Positions 26,661 through 34,265 of a DNA stretch of 64,000 bases are shown one piece after another. This DNA is from Actinomadura barringtoniae (GTDB lineage Bacteria > Actinomycetota > Actinomycetes > Streptosporangiales > Streptosporangiaceae): NCBI RefSeq assembly GCF_017573505.1, contig NZ_JAGEOJ010000001.1, forward strand, positions 434,001 to 498,000, written 5' to 3'. Under the pieces are notes generated by a model. It was given only the letters and a program-made list of their open reading frames with translations. It made no database searches and had not been told where the DNA came from. How positions within the stretch are numbered: position 1 is the stretch's first letter; every line of letters starts with the position of its first letter. Made by a program: the position numbers and the translations under genes.

Positions 26661-26694
26661 GGAAAGGCCATCGACTCGAGCCAATGGCCTTTCC
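26661..26694 (-). terminator. Perfect 11-bp hairpin between lanA and the synthetase gene
   Basis: GGAAAGGCCAT (26661-26671) and ATGGCCTTTCC (26684-26694) pair perfectly around a 12-base loop. The hairpin lies 17 bases past the lanA stop and 60 bases before the synthetase start. It is well placed as a partial terminator or RNA-stability element that gives more precursor than enzyme. No T-run follows. Confidence 0.55.
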
Positions 26695-26711
26695 GCGCAC
26701 CCAGCGCCGAG

Positions 26712-26882
26712 TTACACGATGGAGGGGCAGCACGGGTAGCTGGTGCACACCGTGCGCTTGCAGGTGTTCACGCAGGCCTGCGGCCCGTGGAGCAGTTCCA
26801 TCAGCTCCATCTCGAACTCGACGTCCAGGTCCTCGGGGTCCAGAACGCCGGCGTCGCGGGGCTCGAGAGCGAGTGCGGACAT
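26712..26882 (-). CDS. Lanthipeptide precursor peptide (LanA)
   Basis: A 56-residue precursor. The leader MSALALEPRDAGVLDPEDLD continues with VEFEMELMELLHGPQ, an acidic amphipathic helix as usual for class III/IV leaders. The core after GPQ is Cys-rich: ACVNTCKRTVCTSYPCCPSIV is 21 residues, with five Cys at core positions 2, 6, 11, 16 and 17, three Thr and two Ser. Up to five dehydrations are possible, yet Cys2 has no Ser/Thr before it, so a full N-to-C ring set cannot use every Cys; free thiols or a disulfide are likely. The ATG at 26882 has AAGGAG at ideal spacing; a longer frame from 26975 is rejected. The exact cleavage site is unknown. Confidence 0.85.
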   Translation of the reverse strand: MSALALEPRDAGVLDPEDLDVEFEMELMELLHGPQACVNTCKRTVCTSYPCCPSIV

Positions 26883-26898
26883 GGGGGGCTCCTTCCTT

Positions 26899-26917
26899 GG
26901 CCGCCTGGTGGGCGGCC
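26899..26917 (-). promoter_or_regulatory. Hairpin in the lanA leader
   Basis: GGCCGCC-TGGTG-GGCGGCC is a perfect 7-bp stem located just before the lanA ribosome site (AAGGAG, about 26887-26892). It could shape translation or mRNA stability. Strongly GC-rich stems arise by chance here, so confidence is modest. Confidence 0.35.
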
Positions 26918-26983
26918 GTTCGGGGATCTGAGCCGGAGCGCCGGCGCCGGTGGGCGGCGGCCTCTCCAAGATCAAACGGTCGC

Positions 26984-27013
26984 ATTATGAGCACGCGATC
27001 AACGGGCTGTCCA
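26984..27013 (-). promoter_or_regulatory. Candidate lanA promoter
   Basis: Minus strand: -35 TGGACA (27008-27013), 18-base spacer, -10 CATAAT (26984-26989), each five of six to the sigma-70-type consensus. This is unusually AT-rich for the window and gives a leader of roughly 95 bases before the lanA ATG. Confidence 0.5.
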
Positions 27014-27051
27014 GACAGTCATCTGTCACCGGCGAATTTCCGGAACGAGCG

Positions 27052-27080
27052 TTTACTTCCACTCGGGAGTGATCTACATT
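27052..27080 (+). promoter_or_regulatory. Candidate promoter for the exporter gene, probably leaderless
   Basis: Plus strand: TTTACT (27052-27057) and TACATT (27075-27080) with a 17-base spacer; the GTG at 27087 follows six bases later, so the transcript may start at the start codon. It is divergent from the lanA promoter about 40 bases away, so one regulator could act on both. Confidence 0.4.
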
Positions 27081-27086
27081 GGCCCG

Positions 27087-29006
27087 GTGTTTCGGCGATC
27101 CCCCGCCCAATCCGACCCCGTCCTGGACGACGAACGGTCCGGGCTCGAAATAACCTATTGGGAAAGCCACGACGAGGAACTCCTGAAAGCCGGGCTGGGG
27201 ACCATGCTCCGCCGCCTGCCCGCGCTGGTCTCGGCCGCCGTCCGCCTCGCCTGGCAGGCGAGCCGCCGCGACACCGCGGTGGCGCTCGGCGGCAACCTGC
27301 TGGCCGGGGTGTTCACCGCGTTCGGGCTACTGGCGACCTCCAGCGTGCTCGCGTCGCTGTTCGCCGCCGGGCCGACGCCCGGCCGGGTGCGCGACGCGCT
27401 GCCCTCGCTCGCGCTGGTCGGCGCCGCCGCCGGGCTGCGCGGCGTGCTGCTGTCGGCGGCGGGCTGGGCGCAGGCCCGGCTCAAGCCGCAGGTCGAACGG
27501 CAGGCCGAGACGCGCCTGTTCGAGCTGACCACCAAGGTCGAGCTCACCGCGTTCGACGACCACGAGTTCCACAACGCGATGCGCCGCGCCCGCGACAACG
27601 GCGTGCCCGACACCGCCACCGTCGTCGAGATGACGATCACCGTGCTGACCGGCGCGGTCGGCCTCGCCGCACCCGCCGTCGCGCTCGGGCTGCTGCACCC
27701 GGTCCTGATGCCGCTGCTCCTGGTCACGGCCGTGCCCGCCGGATGGGCCGCGCTGCGCACCGCGCGGCTGCGGTACGCGGCGTTCTACCGGCTGTCGGCG
27801 GCGCGGCGGCGCAAGTTCATGCTGTCGGACCTGATGGCCGAACGGCAGCCCGCCGCCGAGGTGCGGGCGTTCACGCTGCGCGGCTTCCTGCTCGGCGAGT
27901 ACGACCGCGTCGCGGACCTCGAGCAGCGCGTCCAGCTGGATGTCGCCCGCCGCCAGGCCGGGGCCAAGGCCGCCGGCGACCTGCTCACCGGCGTCGCGAC
28001 CGTCGCGGTGTACGGCGCGCTCGGCGGGCTGCTCGCGGGCGGCGTGATCCCGCTGTCGGTCGCCGGCGCGGCGGTGCTGTCCATCAAGGCGGGCCAGACC
28101 TCGCTCGCCGCGATGATCCAGAGCCTCAACAAGCTGTACGAGGCGGGCCTGTACTTCGGCGACTACCTGAACTTCCGCGCGCTGGCCGCCGAGAGGACCG
28201 GCCCGGAACGTACCGCCGAGCCGCCCGCGGACGGGTTCGGCCAGCTCACGGCCGACCGCGTCACCTTCACCTACCCGGGCGCGGCCGGCCCCGCGCTCAC
28301 CGACGTGAGCGTCCGGGTGGGCCGCGGCGAGGTGATCGCGCTCGTCGGCGAGAACGGTTCCGGCAAGACCACCCTGGCCAAGCTGCTCGCGGGCCTCTAT
28401 CGTCCTGACGCGGGAACGATCCACTGGGACGAGACCGATCTCGCCGACCTCGACGGCGACGCCCTCCGGCACCGCGTCTCGGTGATCGCCCAGGACCACA
28501 CCCGCTGGCCCCTCACCGTCCGGGAGAACATCGTCATGGGCCGCCCCCTCGACGAGGACCGCCTCGGCACCGCCGCCACCGCGGCGGGCGCCGACCGTGT
28601 CGTCGCCGGGCTGGCCGAGGGGTACGACGCGCTCCTGGACCGGCGCTTCCGCGGCGGCCACGACCTGTCGGGCGGGCAGTGGCAGCGCATCGCCGCCGCG
28701 CGCGGCTTCTACCGCGACGCCGCCCTGGTCATCTTCGACGAGCCGACGTCCGCGCTGGACGCCCGCGCCGAGCACGCGCTCTTCGAACGCATCCGGCGGC
28801 ACGCCGACGGGCGCACGGTCGTGCTCATCACCCATCGCCTGGCCAGCGTCCGCATGGCCGACCGCATCTACGTCCTCGACCACGGCCGCGTCGCCGAGCA
28901 GGGCACGCACGACAGCCTGCTGGCCGAGGGCGGCCAGTACGCCGATCTCTACCGGCTGCAGGCCTCCGCGTTCCAGAACGGCGCCTCACCGGCGGCGGCC
29001 TCGTGA
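27087..29006 (+). CDS. ABC transporter, fused membrane and ATPase domains (lanthipeptide exporter)
   Basis: A half-transporter of about 639 residues. N-terminal 50 residues are soluble and acidic; the TMD follows with about six helices (residues ~65-345); the nucleotide-binding domain (~395-620) has Walker A VGENGSGKTTL, signature DLSGGQWQR, Walker B LVIFDEPTSALD and switch His in LITHRLAS. It should work as a homodimer exporting the modified peptide; no peptidase C39 domain is present, so leader removal needs another protease. I chose the GTG at 27087 for the leaderless promoter; a GTG at 27069 is the alternative. The stop overlaps the next start (GTGA). Confidence 0.85.
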   Translation: MFRRSPAQSDPVLDDERSGLEITYWESHDEELLKAGLGTMLRRLPALVSAAVRLAWQASRRDTAVALGGNLLAGVFTAFGLLATSSVLASLFAAGPTPGRVRDALPSLALVGAAAGLRGVLLSAAGWAQARLKPQVERQAETRLFELTTKVELTAFDDHEFHNAMRRARDNGVPDTATVVEMTITVLTGAVGLAAPAVALGLLHPVLMPLLLVTAVPAGWAALRTARLRYAAFYRLSAARRRKFMLSDLMAERQPAAEVRAFTLRGFLLGEYDRVADLEQRVQLDVARRQAGAKAAGDLLTGVATVAVYGALGGLLAGGVIPLSVAGAAVLSIKAGQTSLAAMIQSLNKLYEAGLYFGDYLNFRALAAERTGPERTAEPPADGFGQLTADRVTFTYPGAAGPALTDVSVRVGRGEVIALVGENGSGKTTLAKLLAGLYRPDAGTIHWDETDLADLDGDALRHRVSVIAQDHTRWPLTVRENIVMGRPLDEDRLGTAATAAGADRVVAGLAEGYDALLDRRFRGGHDLSGGQWQRIAAARGFYRDAALVIFDEPTSALDARAEHALFERIRRHADGRTVVLITHRLASVRMADRIYVLDHGRVAEQGTHDSLLAEGGQYADLYRLQASAFQNGASPAAAS

Positions 29007-29872
29007 CCGTCCTGGCGTCGGCGTACCCGGCGGTGATCGTGGTGCTGGTCGTCGCCGTGGTGAGCAAGGTCCGCGACGTCCCGGGCTTCGCGATGGCGAT
29101 CGACGCGTACCAGATCATCCCTCAACGGCTGACGCGGGCCGCCGCCGTCGGGGTGCTGGCCTCCGAGACCGGCACGGCGGTGCTGCTGGCCGTGCCGGTG
29201 ACGCGGCGCTGGGGCGCGGTGCTCGCGGCGGCGCTGTTCGCGGCGTTCCTGGTGGCGATGGCGTCGGTGCTGCGCCGGGGCATGGAGATCGACTGCGGCT
29301 GTTTCGGCTCGGCCCGCCGCCCCAGCCCGGTCGGCGCCGCCTCGATCACCCGTACGGCGCTGCTCCTGCTGCTGGCGGTGATGGCCGCGGTCGCCGGGGA
29401 CGCAGCGTTCTCCCCCGTTCAGCCGATGCTCGCGGTGGCCTTCCTCGCCCTGGTCGCGGCGGTGCCGCGCCCGCGTCCCGGCGTTCCCGAGCCGCACGAT
29501 CCCGCGCCGCCCGGCCCGCGCACCGGCGACCGCTTCGCCGTGAAGGCGGGGTTCGGCGCGCCGACGGTGTTCGCGCTCATCTCGCCGACGTGCGGCACCT
29601 GCACGGCCATGCTGTCCTCGTTCGCCAAGACGGCGGGCAGGGCCCGCGTGATCCTGGTGAGCGCGGTGGACGAGGACGTCGTACGGCCGCACCTGGCGGC
29701 GCACGGCATCGACCTGCCGCTGGTGGTCGACCCGGACGTCTACGACGCCAACGACATCCGCTGGCCGCCGTACGCCGTCGTCACCGACGCCGACGGCCTC
29801 GTGCTCGCGGCGGGCGGCGCGGACACCCCGCACCGCCTCCGCACCCTGCTCACGCGCGGCGGAATCCGCTGA
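29003..29872 (+). CDS. MauE/DoxX-like membrane protein fused to a thioredoxin-like domain
   Basis: A 289-residue membrane redox protein. The N-terminal 160 residues have four or five TM helices in the MauE pattern (ILVV-VAVVSKVRDVPGF..., then GMEIDCGCFGSARR with a Cys-Gly-Cys pair facing one side). After a Pro-rich hinge comes a thioredoxin-like domain (about 180-289) with SPTCGTCTAML (CxxC) and VVDPDVYDANDIRWPPYAVV (cis-Pro region). This build transfers electrons across the membrane to or from a CxxC domain, as in methylamine-dehydrogenase and cytochrome maturation. It is translationally coupled to the exporter of a Cys-rich peptide, so a role in thiol or disulfide control of the product is likely. 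GTG start. Confidence 0.8.
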   Translation: MTVLASAYPAVIVVLVVAVVSKVRDVPGFAMAIDAYQIIPQRLTRAAAVGVLASETGTAVLLAVPVTRRWGAVLAAALFAAFLVAMASVLRRGMEIDCGCFGSARRPSPVGAASITRTALLLLLAVMAAVAGDAAFSPVQPMLAVAFLALVAAVPRPRPGVPEPHDPAPPGPRTGDRFAVKAGFGAPTVFALISPTCGTCTAMLSSFAKTAGRARVILVSAVDEDVVRPHLAAHGIDLPLVVDPDVYDANDIRWPPYAVVTDADGLVLAAGGADTPHRLRTLLTRGGIR

Positions 29873-29897
29873 CAGCCTGGGTCAGGGCGGGCCGCGC

Positions 29898-30536
29898 CTA
29901 CTCTTTGCGGCCGGTCGCCGCGACCGTGACACCAAGGACGATCATCATGAGGCCGCCCGTTCCGCCGACCGCGGCGAGGCGGCGCGGCGAGCGCGCGAAC
30001 CAGGACCGGGCGGCGCCCGCCGCCAGACCCCAGAGGCCGTCGAAGAACAGCGCGATCAGAGAGAACGCCGCACCGAAGATCATCATCTGCAGCGGGACAT
30101 GACCGGCGCCACGGTCCACGAACTGCGGCAGCACGGCCACGAAGAACACCAGTGCCTTGGGGTTGCTCACCCCGACCACGTACCCCTGCCAGAACGCACG
30201 CCCGCCCTCCGGTACGCCGTCGGCGTTACCGAGCGCGCCTTCCAGCGATCGCCGGTGACGGATGGCCTGGACGCCCAGGTAGACGATGTAGGCAGCGCCG
30301 ACCAGCTTCACCGCGCTGAAGATCAGCACCGAGCGTTCGACGATCGTCCCGAGACCGAACGCCACCGCGGCGGCCGCCGTCAGCGCCCCGGCCTCGGTGC
30401 CGACCACGCTGGTCAGGGCCGAGCGGCGGCCGTGCGCCAGAGCGCGGCCCACCACGAACAGAACCGCCGGGCCGGGAATGAGGATGATCGCCGTGGCCAT
30501 GGCGGAGAATGCGAGCAGCTGCTCCAGTGACACCAT
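29898..30536 (-). CDS. LysE family amino acid exporter
   Basis: A 212-residue RhtB/LysE-type exporter with six TM helices. It has the family's [21 protein letters not shown] start (GP motif in TM1) and the loop [25 protein letters not shown]. It likely expels an amino acid or derivative; substrate unknown. It is convergent with the MauE-type gene (25-base gap) and divergent from the YCII/ECF pair. Confidence 0.9.
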   Translation of the reverse strand: MVSLEQLLAFSAMATAIILIPGPAVLFVVGRALAHGRRSALTSVVGTEAGALTAAAAVAFGLGTIVERSVLIFSAVKLVGAAYIVYLGVQAIRHRRSLEGALGNADGVPEGGRAFWQGYVVGVSNPKALVFFVAVLPQFVDRGAGHVPLQMMIFGAAFSLIALFFDGLWGLAAGAARSWFARSPRRLAAVGGTGGLMMIVLGVTVAATGRKE

Positions 30537-30603
30537 GGACCGACACTACAAACCGGGTCCGGCCACCTCATAATGCTTTTTCCGGCCCCGTGGAGGATCG
30601 ATC

Positions 30604-30954
30604 GTGAAGCAGTACATGCTGACCATCTACCAGCCCGACGGCGACCCGCCGCCGCCCGAGGTGCTGGACCCGATCATGCGCGACCTGGCCGTGCTCAACG
30701 AGGAGATGCGGGCGTCGGGCGCGTGGGTCTTCTCCGCCGGGCTGCTTCCGGCGCAGGCCGCGACCGTGGTGCAGAAGAAGGACGGCGAGCTTCTCACGAC
30801 CGACGGCCCGTTCACCGAGGGCAAGGAGCACGTCGGCGGGTTCACGATCATCCAGGCGGACGGCGAGGACGCCGCCCTGGAGTGGGGCCGCAGGCTGGCC
30901 GCCGTGCTGTCACCGCTCTGGATCGAGGTCCGCGAGGTCCAGGGCGGCCCATGA
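30604..30954 (+). CDS. YCII family protein (ECF42 partner)
   Basis: A 116-residue YCII/DGPF-domain protein: [17 protein letters not shown] start, conserved DGPF in [20 protein letters not shown], and a C-terminal VEVREV-type strand. DGPF proteins are found next to ECF42 sigma factors and are thought to be linked to their control, though the mechanism is unclear. GGAGG lies eight bases before the GTG start, and the stop overlaps the sigma-factor start by four bases (ATGA). Confidence 0.9.
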   Translation: MKQYMLTIYQPDGDPPPPEVLDPIMRDLAVLNEEMRASGAWVFSAGLLPAQAATVVQKKDGELLTTDGPFTEGKEHVGGFTIIQADGEDAALEWGRRLAAVLSPLWIEVREVQGGP

Positions 30955-32183
30955 GCGAACCCGGCGCTCAGCCCGGAGCCGCGGAGGTCGAGGCGGTCTT
31001 CCGTTCGGAGTACGGGCGGGCGGTGGCGGTGCTGGTCCGCCATTTCGGCGACATCGACCTCGCCGAGGAGGCCGTCCAGGAGGCGTTCACCGTGGCGCTG
31101 CGGCGCTGGCCCGAGGACGGCCTGCCGCCCAGCCCGGCCGGGTGGATCATCACCACGGCCCGCAACCGCGCGATCGACCGGGTCCGGCGCGAGTCCGCCC
31201 GCGACGGCAAGCACGCCGAGGCCGCGCAGCTGCACGCGCAGGAGGAGCCGGAGCCGGTCGAGGAGGGCGCGATCCAGGACGATCGGCTGCGGCTGATCTT
31301 CACGTGCTGCCATCCGGCGCTCGCCCGGCCCGCCCAGGTCGCCCTCACGCTGCGGCTGCTCGGCGGGCTCACCACCCCCGAGATCGCGCGCGCCTTCCTG
31401 GTGCCCGAGCCGACGATGGCGCAGCGGATCGTGCGGGCCAAGAACAAGATTTCGGGCGCCGGGATCCCGTACCGCGTGCCGCACGAGGCCGACCTGCCCG
31501 AACGCCTGCGCGGCGTCCTCGCCGTGCTCTACCTGATCTTCAACGAGGGTTACGCGGCCAGCTCTGGCGGCGACCTGCTGCGCGCCGACCTGTGCGCCGA
31601 GGCGATCAGGCTGGGCCGCACGCTCACCGCGCTGATGCCGGATGAGCCGGAGGCGACCGGGCTGCTGGCGCTCATGCTGCTCCAGGACTCGCGCCGTGCC
31701 GCCCGTACGTCACCCGAGGGCGATCTCGTCCGGCTGGCCGACCAGGACCGCTCACTGTGGGATCGCGACCTGATCGCCGAGGGCCAGGAGCTCGTACGGC
31801 GGTGCCTGCGGCGCGACAGCCCCGGCCCCTACCAGATCCAGGCGGCGATCAACGCCGTGCACAGCGACGCCGCGACCGCCGCCGGCACCGACTGGGCGCA
31901 GATCATCGTGCTGTACGACCAGCTGATGGCGTTCACCCCGACCCCGGTCGTGGCGCTCAACCGGGCGGTGGCGGTCGCCGAGGTCGAGGGCCCGCAGGCC
32001 GCGCTCGCGCTGGTCGACGGCCTCGACCTCGGCGGCTACTACCTGTTCCACGCCATCCGTGCCGACCTGCTGCGACGCCTCGGCCGCGCCCCGGAGGCGG
32101 CGAAGGCCTACGAACAGGCCCTTGCCCTCACCGAGAACGCCGCCGAACGCGCCTTCCTGCAACGCGCCCTGTCGTCCCTCTGA
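30951..32183 (+). CDS. RNA polymerase sigma factor, ECF42 type
   Basis: A 410-residue sigma factor. Region 2 (about 15-85) has [30 protein letters not shown] and [17 protein letters not shown]; a family-specific TCCHPAL motif precedes region 4 ([20 protein letters not shown] then [13 protein letters not shown]). The long C-terminal half (about 190-410) is the TPR-like/DUF6596 extension of ECF42 proteins, with NEGYAASSG and AINAVHSDA motifs. No anti-sigma factor is linked; the extension is thought to regulate activity in this group. Coupled to the DGPF gene. Confidence 0.92.
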   Translation: MSEPGAQPGAAEVEAVFRSEYGRAVAVLVRHFGDIDLAEEAVQEAFTVALRRWPEDGLPPSPAGWIITTARNRAIDRVRRESARDGKHAEAAQLHAQEEPEPVEEGAIQDDRLRLIFTCCHPALARPAQVALTLRLLGGLTTPEIARAFLVPEPTMAQRIVRAKNKISGAGIPYRVPHEADLPERLRGVLAVLYLIFNEGYAASSGGDLLRADLCAEAIRLGRTLTALMPDEPEATGLLALMLLQDSRRAARTSPEGDLVRLADQDRSLWDRDLIAEGQELVRRCLRRDSPGPYQIQAAINAVHSDAATAAGTDWAQIIVLYDQLMAFTPTPVVALNRAVAVAEVEGPQAALALVDGLDLGGYYLFHAIRADLLRRLGRAPEAAKAYEQALALTENAAERAFLQRALSSL

Positions 32184-32292
32184 ACCCTGTTCCTCCCGCG
32201 TCGGCTCAGGCGGCCGCGGTGGTGTCCCGGGCAGCGGAGGCGCGGCCGATTGTGGCCTGGCGGCGGCGGGCGGGGGTCGTTACGGTACGGGC

Positions 32293-33387
32293 GTGGATCG
32301 ACGCGTCTTCGGCATCTGGACCGCGGTCGTGTCGCTCCTCGCGCTGGTGGACGCGCTGGGGTGGTGGAAGGACTACGCGGACGGGGCGCACAGCGTCTGG
32401 CTGGGCCTCGCGCAGACCATGGCGTCCTCGCTGACGTGGATCCCGGTGAACATCGGCGTGTATCTGCTCACCATGCGGTTCCCGGTGAGGCGTCCCCACA
32501 TGGTGCGCGCCGTCCTGGTCCACCTGGCGGGCTACCTGGTCGCGCTCTGCTGGCTCAGCGGACGGATGTTCCTGTTCGATCCGCTGCTGCACTGGCTGCC
32601 TCCCGCGCAGGGGTTCGTCGATGAGTACCTCCGCAACCTCGGGGCCTATCTGGCGATGTACGTCGAGTGGGTCGGAGTGGCCCACGCGGTCTACTACTTC
32701 GTCGAGCACCGGCGGCGGCGCGAGCAGCTGGCGCGGGCCCGGAAGCAGCTGACCCGGGCCGAGTTGCAGGCGCTGCGGGCGCAGGTGCGACCGCACTTCT
32801 TGTTCAACGCGATGAACACCATCGCCTCGTTCGTCCATGACGACCCGCCGCGCGCGGAGGAGATGGTCGTGCGGCTGAGCGCCCTGCTCCGGCGGTCGCT
32901 GGAGCATGACGGCTCGCTGGAGGTGCCGCTGCGCGAAGACCTGGAGGTCCTGTCCGCCTACGTGGACATCGAGGAGGCCCGGTTCGAGGACCGGCTCGCG
33001 GTGGACTGGCGGCTCCACCCCGGAGCGCTGGACGCGCTGGTCCCGCCGCTGCTGCTCCAGCCGCTGGTGGAGAACGCGGTCCGGCACGGGATCTCCCCCC
33101 GCGACGCGCCGGGCACGGTGACCATCACGGCCCGGCCGGAGGGATCCTGGCTGCGGCTGGTCGTCGCGGACGACGGTGTCGGGCTGCCGCCCGGCCGGCC
33201 GCGCACGGGGGTCGGGTTGGCCAATGCCCGCGCCCGGCTCGTCCAGATGTACGGCGCGGAGCACCGGTTCAGCGTCGAGCCGCGGCCCGGCGGTGGCGTC
33301 GCCGCGATCGTCCGGCTGCCGCTGCGAACGGCGGGGACGGCGGGGACGGCGCGCGCGTCGGGGACGGCGGGGACGGCGGGGACATGA
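32293..33387 (+). CDS. LytS-type sensor histidine kinase
   Basis: A 364-residue membrane kinase. Four hydrophobic helices (about 8-24, 42-60, 70-88, 118-138) are followed by a coiled segment and the His_kinase motif RAQVRPHFLFNAMNTIASFV with phospho-His168, then a HATPase region (PLLLQPLVENAVRHGI, DDGVGLPPG, GVGLANARARL). The C-terminal 20 residues are a low-complexity Gly-Thr-Ala run from a 9-base repeat. The GTG at 32293 follows TACGGT by six bases, so a leaderless start is plausible. It overlaps the LytTR regulator start by four bases. Confidence 0.92.
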   Translation: MDRRVFGIWTAVVSLLALVDALGWWKDYADGAHSVWLGLAQTMASSLTWIPVNIGVYLLTMRFPVRRPHMVRAVLVHLAGYLVALCWLSGRMFLFDPLLHWLPPAQGFVDEYLRNLGAYLAMYVEWVGVAHAVYYFVEHRRRREQLARARKQLTRAELQALRAQVRPHFLFNAMNTIASFVHDDPPRAEEMVVRLSALLRRSLEHDGSLEVPLREDLEVLSAYVDIEEARFEDRLAVDWRLHPGALDALVPPLLLQPLVENAVRHGISPRDAPGTVTITARPEGSWLRLVVADDGVGLPPGRPRTGVGLANARARLVQMYGAEHRFSVEPRPGGGVAAIVRLPLRTAGTAGTARASGTAGTAGT

Positions 33388-34097
33388 TCAAGACTTTGGT
33401 CGTCGACGACGAGCCCCCGGCCCGGCGGCGGCTCCAGCGCATGCTGGCGGGCCACGAGGACGTCCACCTGCTCGCCGGGTGCGGCTCGCCCGCCACGGCG
33501 CTCACCGCCCTCCACCAGCACCGGCCCGACCTGGTATTCCTCGACATCCAGCTCCCCGAGGGCGACGGGTTCGGCATCCTGGACGCGATCTGGGGCGAGC
33601 ACGACCCGGCCGTCGTGTTCGTGACGGCCTTCAGCCGGCACGCCGTCCGCGCCTTCGAGGTCGACGCGGTCGACTACCTGCTCAAGCCGTACGGCCGGGA
33701 CCGGCTCGACCTGGCGCTCGACCGCGTCCGCGACCGGCTGGCCCGGCGGACCGCCGCCCCGGCGCTGAACCGGCTGCCCGTCGAGATGGGCGGGCGGATC
33801 CGGCTGCTGGACCTGGACTCGATCGACTACGTCCGGGCCGAGGACGGTTACCTGCGCATCAGCGCCGGTACCCGCTCGCACCTGGTCCGCGGCACCCTGG
33901 CCAAGCTCCAGGAGCGGCTCGGTTCCGCGGAGTTCCTGCGGATTCACCGCTCGGCCATCGTTCGGATCGACCGGATCCAAGAGCTGGAGATCCTCGCCCA
34001 CGGGGAGATGCGGCTGACCCTGTCCTCCGGCAACAGCCTCATCTCCGGCCGCGCCTACCGGGACCAGGTGCGGGCCGCGCTCGGCCTGCCGAACTGA
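33384..34097 (+). CDS. LytTR response regulator
   Basis: A 237-residue regulator. Receiver domain 1-115: DDE at 8-10, phospho-Asp54 in VFLDIQLPEG, Thr in VFVTAF, Lys in YLLKPY. The LytTR DNA-binding domain (about 130-235) has RIRLLDLDSIDYVRAEDGYL and FLRIHRSAIVRIDRIQELE. LytTR regulators bind direct-repeat sites and often control envelope or export genes; no target is evident beyond the secreted peptidase 170 bases downstream. Confidence 0.94.
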   Translation: MIKTLVVDDEPPARRRLQRMLAGHEDVHLLAGCGSPATALTALHQHRPDLVFLDIQLPEGDGFGILDAIWGEHDPAVVFVTAFSRHAVRAFEVDAVDYLLKPYGRDRLDLALDRVRDRLARRTAAPALNRLPVEMGGRIRLLDLDSIDYVRAEDGYLRISAGTRSHLVRGTLAKLQERLGSAEFLRIHRSAIVRIDRIQELEILAHGEMRLTLSSGNSLISGRAYRDQVRAALGLPN

Positions 34098-34265
34098 CCG
34101 CCGCTCCCGTTCGTCCCTCCCCCGCTCCCGTTCGCCGTGCGGGCCCCGCCGCCGCCCAGGGACCGCTCCTAGGGTGAGCGCGTCCCGTCACCCGGCAGGG
34201 CCGTGGCCGGCATCCGTCCTCGGGGGCATGAGTGCCGGTCCTTCCCCACCCCGTGGGAGTCAGCG

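Noticed and set aside
26712..26975. 87-residue version of the lanthipeptide precursor
   Set aside because: The extra N-terminal 31 residues are Pro/Arg-rich and would translate the leader hairpin; the internal ATG at 26882 has a strong ribosome site.
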